A stretch of 27,108 bases of DNA from assembly GCA_905397405.1 (NCBI GenBank), contig CAJPVJ010000370.1:1-27108 (forward strand), given 5' to 3'. Each line of letters starts with the position of its first letter. Position 1 is the first letter of the stretch. Position numbers and translations under genes: made by a program. The notes below the pieces were generated by a model that was not told where the DNA came from, made no database searches, and was given only the letters and a program-made list of their open reading frames with translations. Origin of the DNA: Oppiella nova. Lineage: Eukaryota > Arthropoda > Arachnida > Sarcoptiformes > Oppiidae. This document shows positions 9,964 through 20,068 of the stretch, in pieces.

Positions 9964-10428
9964 TGTGTTTATGTGTAATACAGGAATTTACTTGATGTTT
10001 AGCACAAAATAAACTATTATTACAAATAGTAATATGATTATCAAGTAAAATTTTAGGACAACTGTGTGTATTACTGTTTATATTGAACACATTGTATATT
10101 ACATTCACACCATTAGGATGATTATATGCAAACTATAAAAAGTTTTATAAATTCTTTTCAATATATAGAAAGTTTTTATTTCATTCAAGTCTGTGCTAAG
10201 AAATAAGAAAAAAAGAAGTGTATAAAAATGAGTATAAACTATGTTTCACTTTATGATTATAAAAATATATATATTTCTATAATTAGTACTCCTATGGACT
10301 GTAAGAAAGGATGGGGAGGGATGGGATGACACGATTCCAGTGTTTCCAGTGTTTGGATACTTGTTTTATTGTGCATCTCTCTATATGTGGTGATAGAGTT
10401 CACTATAAAATAAGTCTATTAATAGTCC

Positions 10429-10464
<36 letters not shown>

Positions 10465-11487
10465 TTTGAAACACACTATTAAGTGAATCACGAAAAGATT
10501 TCTTTATAACGTTCATTATTTAAAGAAAAATACTTTTGCTATAAAAATATGCTTCACTTTTACGGTATATTATACATGTAATTGAAAAAGGTTTTAATGT
10601 TTAGCGCTTTTGAAAAATAACAGTACATTATAACTGTTATAATAATATAATGAAGAAAAAAATGTTTATATAAATAAAATACTTATATTTATTATGGCTA
10701 TAGTGGAATATAGTTAAATCATGTATTTGCTATAAATATAATTTTTCTTTAAATTTATATTTAAAACTTTTAAAATTATATAAAAGTTTTGTTGAGCGAC
10801 TATTTACGTGCAGAGTGTTTAGTGGACAGGTATTGAAAAATCTATTCAGAAAAGTTTTGATACACATTTATTTTATTGACAATAAAATGATAGACAATTA
10901 AAAGTGTTTTAAAAACGGTTTTCTAGTTTATGGCCTTAAATAACATTTGAAATAGTATTTCAATAAGAAGTTCAATAAAATTTAAGACAAAACTCTTGTA
11001 TTTTTTATTCAAAAACTGTTTATTTAGCATCAGGTATTCAATACAAACATAAAAACCTCAAATTAACTACAGTAGTGTTTATTTTTGAAAAGAATAAGCA
11101 AGTCTATTTTGGTATAGCTTTAAAAATATTGTAATTTATTTAAATATATTCAAATTTTATAGTTTCAGATTATTACTTTTAAAAATTAAAATCTTTTTAC
11201 AAATACTATCTAAAATATTTATTTTAATATAACTAATTGCAATTTGACATATTTTGTATTACAGTATTTATTTAATAAGATATTTTATTTTCAATTATAA
11301 ATAACTTTCTATAATATGAAAATTTAAATTTTAGATTTTTTTTGAGAACACAGGTTTGATAATATACTCAGGATGCATCTCATAATTTATCAAACGTTAG
11401 GTATGCATGTTGAATAATTAAAATTACTATTAGTAAATAGTTATTTAAATAGACATATGATTGAGATTTCTCCATTAGGTACAGAAT
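9964..11487. other. intergenic region between divergently transcribed genes
   Basis: The chitin-binding gene B is read leftward and the sushi-domain gene rightward from this stretch, so it should carry both promoters. It contains a GA repeat at 10433-10462. A TATAAAA string lies on the minus strand at 10143-10149, about 180 bases before the gene B ATG. A GC-richer patch near 10295-10355 includes the direct repeat CCAGTGTTT twice (about 10336-10353). There is no coding signal. Confidence 0.55.
10433..10462. repeat. (GA)n microsatellite
   Basis: An uninterrupted GA run of 30 bases, about 470 bases upstream of the ATG of chitin-binding gene B. The distance is nearly the same as the CT run upstream of paralog A, although the strand orientation is opposite. 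Confidence 0.95.
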
Positions 11488-11523
11488 TATATAAATAAAT
11501 ATTTATTACATATTTATTCAGCC
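11488..11523 (+). promoter_or_regulatory. candidate core promoter (TATA plus initiator) of the sushi-domain gene
   Basis: TATATAAATA at 11488-11497 is followed by TTCAGCC, whose A lies 32 bases downstream at 11520. That is the standard spacing for a TATA box and an arthropod initiator (TCAGT-like). The predicted 5' UTR would be about 134 bases. Chance occurrence is a real possibility in this AT-rich DNA. Confidence 0.4.
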
Positions 11524-11653
11524 TTTCACTTGTGAGCCACCATTATATTCATTCATTTGTGTTCATATATTCAAGTTATTATTATTATTACTTTCAATAG
11601 TGAAATATATTTATAATTATTTTTGATAATTTGTATTGTAATATAATGTGAAC

Positions 11654-14600
11654 ATGTATACTAAATTAAATCTATTAATTATTTTCTATTCAATTAAATC
11701 AATAGCCAGTGATTGTGGGCTTCCGGCCATACCTACCAATACAAAAGTCACAGAATTGAAGTAAATTTATTTATCAATATAATGTTTAAATCTTACGATA
11801 AATATGTCTAACATTTTAAATGTTATCAAATTTTTCAGTACTGTTTACACAGAAGGCTCACAAATTGAATACTACTGCGAATTACCAGAACTTGTGCTTT
11901 TGAATGGCAGGTACCGGGAGTGCAAGAATGGCGACTGGGTTGGACCCATTCCCTTTTGTGGTCAGTTGGTTTTAATTATTACTAGTTAAGGTAGTATGTA
12001 AGAAATCAACATGTTCTCAATTGATATACCAGTGAATATTAAGTTAATAAAAGTATTACCTATGTTGGATTTACAGAATAAATACAGTATTAATCTAATT
12101 ATATACTGTAAAAGTTCAAATAATATTAATTAATAACTAAAATAAAAATAAAACTTTTACAAAATAATAACACTACATTCAGATTAACTTAAATTGAATT
12201 AAATAATACTTAATGAAGTATTCATATTTAGCTGTGTATTATAACAAATATTTTATACTAATAAACAACAAGTACTAACTGTTAACAAAACCTAATTATA
12301 ATTTGTGTGCCAATAGGCGAGGAAATAGGCGAAAAGTCGGTCGTAGCCGTACTGACCCGCGACCGCACCGGCAGAATGAAGAATATTACCAAAAGATCGT
12401 TCGGTAAACACGGAAAGGCATTTGAGGGCGACCCGGATCGGGACACGTGTCTATACAGTCAAAACACGGGTCGATACAAACCATTGGCCGAGTTTACAGT
12501 GTATTTGAAGCGCAAGTACTCACATATTTCCTACTTCGAGGTGTCGGTGCAAACGCAACAGGCAGTCAATACCGCAGATATCGTGACAGACACTGTGCTC
12601 AACCCCGTGCGCGCCTGTACCCCATCGGTGGTGGAGCCGGCAGTGGCGCCGGCATTTCGGTTGCGATTGAAGTTTGTGTGCGATTTTGTCTCCTATACCG
12701 ATGAAGAGACCTTTTGGTCGTACTATGAAAAGGATGTCAACCAAAACATTACACTTAAGTATTATTTATAAAAGTCTTGTTTCTCATTTCCTTTAAAATT
12801 TAATCAGAATAAACTAGCTAGACTCATTTGCGTTAATAAAATGTTTATATTAAAGTTACTCTAATTAGTTTATAATAAGTTTGTTTTGTTAATGTCACGG
12901 TTATTCACGGAATAAACATTATTTTTCATATTTAATAACTTTATACCTATGCCATGGGAATCAAAATGTTCTTGATTATTAAAGTTATAATTTAAATTTA
13001 GGATTAAAAAATTTTATGTTAGATAGATGGCAACATAATTTAAATATAATACAATTAAACATAATAATTTTGTAAAACTTTTATACACCTATTAAAACTT
13101 TAGATTTAAACTTGTAATTGCACCAGGTTTAACACCACATCATTGTCTATATGTGAAATCCGTTTGTTTTACCGCAAGTACCTCCAGCCCCATCAGTGCG
13201 GGTCAGTCGACATCCCACTCCACTCCACCATTGAGTTCGTACAGTACGGCAGCAAATACGGCCAAATGCCGTACTATAGGTACGGGTGCGACAAACACTT
13301 CAAACTACAGGGCAGTGAGGAAGTCCGGTGCGGTGTCAGCAACAATTGGTTAGACCCGTTCCCATCATGCGTGCCGACAGTCCAGTGTCCCATACCTACA
13401 GAGACGTACGTTCAGGATTTGGTTACAGTAGTCACTAATTTCGAGGGTTTACTCACGTATAACATTACGGGCGCCGAGAGGGCTGTTGCCATACCCGGCT
13501 CTGTAGCCATATATACTTGCGATACATTAAATCAGACACAAGTGATGATCGGGGATTCAGTGAGGGTGTGCACCGACTCGGGTAACTGGTCCGGAATTGA
13601 GCCATATTGCATCGGTAGTATACGTTTTATCTACCTTTTTTGAAACTACCGTATTAGTATGCATATTTTAACCAAAGTTAGTTTTATTTAAAAGATCATC
13701 ACCTTTTTCTATTTACTCTATTAATTATAGATTTATAATAAAGGTTATAGATTTTGTAATAATATAAAAATTTAGATTGTCTAAAAATTCTTACATAATA
13801 ATTTAAATGACAATATATAATAGACCCTGCAAAGTAATTACACAATTACCGTAATATGAAAGTCTTTTTAAAATGCAAATAAAAACAAGTAACAATAATT
13901 TATTTGATACTTTCCAGACTTAAATGAACTAAAATTGGATAAATACTCGGAAGTGTTTGAATCGCGACTACTCAATGCAACCGACACTCCCGACACGTAT
14001 TGGAAAAATTAATAATTAAAATATAAATTCATTAAAAATACCTCATAATTTAGGCCCCGGGAGGACAGCACAGACTGCGGGATGCCATCGATGCCGATGT
14101 TCGCAAAGCCAGTGCCATCGCGATGGCGGTCGCCCGACCTCAGGTCCCGGTACCCGAACGCCACGCGCATGACCTACACATGCGAATCGTCCTTTCACTC
14201 GATGTACACCCAGACAAAGCCCAGGGTCTGCGTCAACCGGCACTGGAATGGGACAGCCGGTCGATGTGGTCGGTATTGGGGTTTAAATTATTTGTTAATA
14301 ATCTTATGATCAGTATCATTTTATGAGATAAACAAACAAATAGCACAAATTATTCGCTTATAATTACAACTAATTAGTTAGTGTTATAGTTAGGTATATA
14401 AAATATATTTCATTAATATAGCATTACTACTAATAATTTATTAGTACAGTATAGAAAATTTTAATTTATTTTACAATCATTTACTGGATTAGCCTCATTT
14501 ATGAGATAATTACTAGAATATGTTAATAATTAATAACATTAAATATTTACTAAATTGTTTGTAGCTAACTTTTTCAATAACAGTTTTTCAGTTTTACTAA

Positions 14601-16066
14601 TAAGTTAGTTATGTTAATCACATTTATAGAGATAGCATACGGCGGGGCACTGACTCTGATAGGCATTACGGCCACCGATTTCAATACGGGTGAACTCATA
14701 CACGAGTGGTTTAGACCGGAACCTAACGCCACAAACCAGACGGAGCTGGAGTATTACTATCAGTCGGCATACGGGGGTTGGGGTCAAAACCAGTGCATCC
14801 AATTCAATGTGAGTCGACAACACAAGTGGCGGCTTCGGCTCAACGACACCCAACCCATCACGTCGTTCTACCTGTCCGTCAAACCGGGCGGTATGTACGG
14901 CGGTTACGTCAACTGGGGAACGGCCGAACAGAATGCGACCGCCCGGCGCCCTATTATGGCCAAAGTGGGCGCCACCTTTTGCAAGGCCACCGGTATATTC
15001 GACTATAGGAAGCGCTCGACACACGTCCAGTTCCAGTGCAATAGGGACCCCACTAGTGCTGATTATTCGGATTACGCTACCGGTGCCAATGAAATCGTGC
15101 TATACGTGAACCCCACGACAATGGACCCCGGGTTCGACCCCCAGAATATCAGCTTCTGTTCGTTGAATATATTTCACTCGTCCGAGTTGTGCGGACTACC
15201 GGAGCGGCCGCTCAATAGTATTGTCGAAGTGGTCAACCAAATAGCCATTTATTCCTGTGAGGACGGGTATGAACTGATTGGTGAGTCCTATCGATGAACC
15301 CTATCATATAATAAATGAGAATAATTTGGAGGAATATTTTTAAAAAATAATTTATAAGATAAATACAGAATATTGTTGATTACAAACTCCAGGTCCCAAA
15401 CGGGTGGCGTGTCTGGGGAACGGGCAGTGGGCGCGCGAGTTCCCGGTGTGTCGACTCAAACGTCAATACTGTCCACAAGTGACCGATAAGTCGGGCATAT
15501 TTTCGAAGTACCAAAACATGGCACCGGACGGCTCCATAGTATTGGGTACTATAGTAACTTCCCGGTGCGCCACCACATTATATGGTATTACAGGGCGACC
15601 ATTGCTGGTGGCGTCGAGGACCAGGATATGCCAGACCGATGGCAAATGGAGTGGTAGCCAACCCTTCTGTATTGATTCAGACAAATATCAGCCCAAAAGC
15701 TCCGGCAATACGTACGGCATGTCTTCCAAGGCGTTGATAATTATCATTACAGTTGCAATCACTTCGGTGGTGGTATTCCTCATTATAGCACTGGTGGTTC
15801 TGTGCCATGTATCCCAACAGTGCTACCAGTGCTTCGTATACTGTAAGGACAGTATGTTTAATAGAAATAAAACAACGGGCGCCGATGGTAATGGCATAGT
15901 TAGACCAGAATCTCAGGTCGATATCAATGAGATTAACGCAACGCTGGCACAGTTGGCTAGCTTTAAGCCACATCCCAGGGAACACCTGTCCACTGATACT
16001 AGTGAAGCAAATAATAATACCAATAATAGCATTAATAATAATAGTGACTACAAAAATGATTTTTAA
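11654..16066 (+). CDS. type I membrane protein with six sushi (CCP) domains and two fucolectin-like domains
   Basis: Eight exons: 11654-11760, 11839-11960, 12317-12758, 13127-13614, 13918-13996, 14054-14268, 14630-15280 and 15393-16066, all with GT..AG introns and matching phases (2,1,2,1,2,1,1), giving 925 residues. Residues 1-19 are a signal peptide. Sushi modules span C21-C76, C248-C305, C311-C385, C421-C484, C672-C721 and C728-C794; all have four cysteines and the Trp before the last. Residues about 105-247 and 490-671 look like fucolectin/F5-8 galactose-binding beta-sandwiches: the first has KAFEGDPDRDTC and closes with LSICEIRLF, and the second closes with ISFCSLNIF. There are many N-glycosylation sequons. 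A transmembrane helix lies at about 815-838. The cytoplasmic tail starts with a Cys cluster (CHVSQQCYQC) and ends Asn-rich. This suggests a cell-surface adhesion or recognition receptor. The mixture recalls Drosophila Furrowed, but no C-type lectin domain is seen, so I give no symbol. Confidence 0.87.
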
Positions 16067-16072
16067 TAATTT

Positions 16073-16101
16073 AATAAATATTAATACTAACTAGAAATAA
16101 A
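16073..16101 (+). terminator. candidate polyadenylation signals of the sushi-domain gene
   Basis: AATAAA occurs at 16073-16078 and again at 16096-16101, 7 and 30 bases after the stop codon. These are plausible polyadenylation signals, though the motif is common by chance in this DNA. Confidence 0.35.
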
Positions 16102-18153
16102 AATTATAATTTGATTAAAAAGAGACTATTCTTTAGATGACAAAACTAATGAACACTTTTAGGTGTTTTCATAAGTGATTGTAATTTTATCTAAAGTTTT
16201 AAAATTTTTAAATATGAGTGCAATATGGTTTAAAAATTATTAATTCAATTTTTATGTAATTTAATTCTAAAAATTTTAGTTTTAAAAAATTTATCAAAAT
16301 TCCCAATAATTAATATTAATATTAATTGACAGTATAATTAATTTTAGATATAGGCTGAATTAATTATAAAATAGTTTTTATCAATTTTATAAACTATTGA
16401 CCACAAAATTTCAATGCCATGCAGTCGTTAAACTTATTATTAGTAAAATATAGTCATTTTATATGCAATTCATTAACATTTAACTAATTATAAACTTTTA
16501 AATGTAAGGAAAATTTGTCATTTCTTATCTTAAAAATAGGTTATCATTAGAAAAAAGTTTAAAAATTTGTTATCATAGCCTGCAAATACTTTAAAGCTTG
16601 ATAATATATTAAAGTAGTTTGTAAATGTAAATGAAATTAATAGCTAGATTACAATTAATGAAATATACCTTTATTAAAATAAGAAATTAATGTTATTTTG
16701 AATTCATATTTATATCTTAATTTTTAGCAAAAATATTAAATTGATTTTAGTTTACAATACCAATACTATACTAGCAAGTATTTAACCCTTTTTATCATTA
16801 TAAGTTGTGTTGAATTTAAGACAATTTTTATCAAAATAAATATATATATTATATATAAAATTAATTATTATCAATATTTTCCCAAATATACAGTTAAATA
16901 CTAGTATTAATAAGTGTTTTATTGAGACACTCGCTATGTTAGTGATTATATTTGTTTAAATAAGTATTTTCATAAGTTTATTATTAGATATAGTATATAG
17001 ATTTCTTAAAAATGATTTGCGATGAGTCCTTTAAGCCTAAAAACATATTTAGATAGATAGACTATTCAGAAAATTATATTTCTTAATGTTTAGAAAAACA
17101 ATTTTATTTTCCAATAATTTGTAGATACGAGAATTATTAGTAAATAATTTTCGTGATATAGTTAATAAATTAATATCTAAATTAAAGTATTCGTTATTTA
17201 ATATATAAAACCACTCTGAAATAATTAAAGTTTAATAAAGTTTTATGAAAATTATACATTACATACTATTATTCCGCAGAATATATAATAAATAGTTAAT
17301 AGATTTGAGACAGGTAAACAAATCATATTTGATTATTCGTTGGCGATATTCTCACAGATATACTCTTACTTAATATGTATTTTACAAACAGATAGTGTAG
17401 TTGTTTGCTGTAAAGTATGTGAACTTTGGAAATTGATCCCCGATTTTATCTAATAGTCTTGTCATTAATTGTCAATTTCTGTCATTTTAATACATAAATT
17501 GTATTCAAATGTTATATATATTTGTTTGATTAACAAAGCTAATGTAATTATAACAATATATACTAAGCTTAGTTTATACATAACGACAGCATATATTAAA
17601 CACGGAATTAATTTAATGCAACAATTGAACGGACATAGCGTTAGACTTTGTATCCATAGCATAAGACGTGAGAAATCAATGTAAATAAGTTTTTGAGACA
17701 AAATAAATTCAAGTCTCAATTAACATAATATTTACGTTAGACATGAGTTATCAACTCATCGACAAAACCTTTGAGACATTAAATAAGCATAAAAATGGTG
17801 CAAATATTTATGTTTTCAGCGGTAATTCAATGAAAATTAATGATTCATATTATTTTTTAATGATAACCAAAGTCTAGGAATTGAAAATTGTTTCTCAACT
17901 AATTCAGCAGTTTTTTTATAAATGGATAAATTGTTGATAGAGAATAGAAATGTGTTTTTGGAAAATAAACTATTTAATAGATTATAGATATAATAATACC
18001 AATTAATAATGGTTAATTTTATATGGCATATATTTTCAACAACAAAAATTTGTTTTGAATAAACAGGAAATAGTGGTTTCGTTACAAATAATTAATTATC
18101 TTAATGTATGGCTTATAATCACTGATCAAACTGCATGTGTATATTTAAAAAGG

Positions 18154-18205
18154 GGGTAATAAATGGTAGGAATAGCCCACTAATAACCCACTCCTACCGA
18201 TACCC
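18154..18205. other. GC-richer nested inverted repeat
   Basis: GGTAGGA at 18165-18171 pairs with TCCTACC at 18192-18198. An outer GGGTA at 18154-18158 pairs with TACCC at 18201-18205. The loop is 20 bases. It stands out in otherwise very AT-rich DNA. It could be a structured transcript, a regulatory inverted repeat, or the remains of a mobile element. Confidence 0.45.
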
Positions 18206-19587
18206 TGTTTAACATTAAATATCCTTCAAATAGTACTCAAAATATGGACATAAGTATAGATTTGTTTACTTGAATATCTTATTAATTCATCAATTATTTT
18301 ATACTTTGTATATTAGTTTTTAAGGCACTTTTCGTACCATTACTTCCGGTCCCTCTCAAGAATTTGATGATATTTTTCAGAGGTTTCAGACCTTTGGCCG
18401 TCACTTGTATTCATGATGTTTAACAGCCTATAGCGTACACCACGTATAGTAACAAAAAGATAGCAAATGTCAATACAATTGTACAGATCTATTGATACAT
18501 TGATAGCCAGAATCCTTGAAAATTCATACAAGAATTCATAGCGAAAATCAATGTGCATTAAAAAGCACTTAATTACAGCTAAATGCGTTCAAAATACGAT
18601 ATAAAATATCACAAACGGTTAGTACTCATTTAGTGCAAAATTTAAAAAATTAACAAATTTTATCCAGCACTTTCTCTCACTCGACTGATACGGATCTATG
18701 ATTACTTTCAATTTAATTGATTACCAAAAGTGTTAAAACATGTATTCGTAGATAATTTTCAAAGCCTTTTATTTTATATAATTATAAAACAATTATTATT
18801 ATCTTAAGTAGCATTGTTTGACAATTGGTGTCAACCCTATCTATAAAACACCTGATTTGCGAAATATTTGCAAAAGACAATAAGCTCAACACTAGTATAT
18901 TCACCATGATAATTGTATGAATGAATGAAATCACGTGTCCTACACCTGATTCAGTGTTTGAAGTGTATATCCCGTTACAACAGTATATCACTAAGAGTTT
19001 CAACAATTAATAATACTTATAAATTATTTATATTATATAAGAAAACAGCAAACAAATCAATAATTATCTGGTTGTTTTCGTGTGACTTAATAAAAAATAA
19101 ATGCAATGAAAGCACATATAATCTCAACTAATAATTTCTCTGTCAATACACTTAACATTGGATTTAAATAATATAAACATGAAAAATAAATGTCATTTAA
19201 TAAATAGATGGAATAGTACATTATTTTGTAATATTGTTTGGTATTGAGCACCAAAAGTACTAATGATAAAATCACAAGGCTACTTGCTAATTGAAAAACT
19301 AATTTAACATGGATTGCTCAAGCACTTCCTAGTTTGAAAAATCAAATTAGTACCCATCACATGTTTATTATGACCAGATACTTACTTAAATGTAATTAAT
19401 GTTAGCTGTTTATCTAGCAAAACTAGTATTCCTATTATTAATATACGTTATATGAAATTTGTTTGACAATAAAAATTAATTAAGAATAATTAATAAATAA
19501 AAATACAAATTTCTAAATAAAAATGATTATTAAATTGTCTACGACTACATGTCGAGAGTATCTAACTGTCCATTGCTTTGGTAGGCC

Positions 19588-19611
19588 TTATCTGATCCAC
19601 TTGAGGAGTGG
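19588..19611. promoter_or_regulatory. candidate GATA site and adjacent inverted repeat upstream of the lipid-transfer gene
   Basis: TTATCTGATC at 19588-19597 reads GATCAGATAA on the other strand, which contains an AGATAA GATA-factor core. It is about 115 bases before the candidate TATA box. Directly adjoining it is CCACT-TGAGG-AGTGG (19597-19611), a 5-bp inverted repeat. GATA factors are known to drive fat-body genes such as yolk and lipophorin genes in insects; its use here is inference. Confidence 0.35.
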
Positions 19612-19705
19612 TTGTTGACGTTAACCGTAGAAATATCACTGAATTTCTTGTGCGATCAGCACAGGGATGGATGAAAGCGCTCTATTATACTCTCTATTTG
19701 CAGTT

Positions 19706-19739
19706 TATATAAGACATAAGTACTCGGACTCTGATCACT
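19706..19739 (+). promoter_or_regulatory. candidate core promoter of the apolipophorin-type gene
   Basis: TATATAAG at 19706-19713 is followed by TCACTG with its A at 19737, 31 bases from the first T of the TATA box. The surrounding sequence (about 19540-19740) is GC-richer than the intergenic background. The implied 5' UTR is about 330 bases to the ATG at 20069, unless a UTR intron exists. Confidence 0.5.
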
Positions 19740-19761
19740 GAAAAACATATATTAAATGTGT

Positions 19762-19784
19762 GAGAGAGAGGGAGGGGAGAGAGA
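19762..19784. repeat. GA-rich purine tract
   Basis: An imperfect (GA)n run with GGAGGGG interruptions, 25-50 bases downstream of the predicted transcription start of the lipid-transfer gene. It is another GA tract near a gene start in this window. Confidence 0.85.
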
Positions 19785-20068
19785 TTCACTTCTCAAATAT
19801 TCTGTATATATATAGTGATAATTGTTTAAATAGATTTGAAAATTTAATTTTATTGGCCTATTATTCAGCGATAGGATAGTTAGTCGACTAAAAACGGTCC
19901 GCAAACTATAGATACCGTTCACAACATCTCTATTATAGCATTCATGCAAATGGTTTCGTAGTATCGGTGCACAGGAGTATAGTTTTGTTATTATAATTAA
20001 GTTTTTATATTAATATTCGTATTCATTGTAAATATAATAATTTATATATAAAATATATACAAATCGTT

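Larger units (their letters stand above)
16067..19587. other. AT-rich intergenic DNA
   Basis: About 3.5 kb lie between the sushi-domain gene and the lipid-transfer protein gene. Small open frames occur (for example 17465-17719 minus, 18340-18558 minus and 18782-19006 minus), but none shows a domain, a signal peptide with conserved follow-on, or a GC shift typical of exons here. A GC-richer hairpin sits at 18154-18205. The patch 18330-18550 is somewhat less AT-rich and could be a decayed element, but I cannot name it. Confidence 0.5.

Noticed and set aside
14614-15024. Long antisense frame (136 codons) opposite the sushi gene exon 7
   Set aside because: The opposite strand carries the spliced, domain-consistent frame with correct phases; GC-rich exons often leave antisense frames open.
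18340-18558. Minus-strand frame of 72 codons, somewhat GC-richer than its surroundings
   Set aside because: No recognisable domain, signal or splice partner. It may be a decayed element but cannot be supported as a gene.
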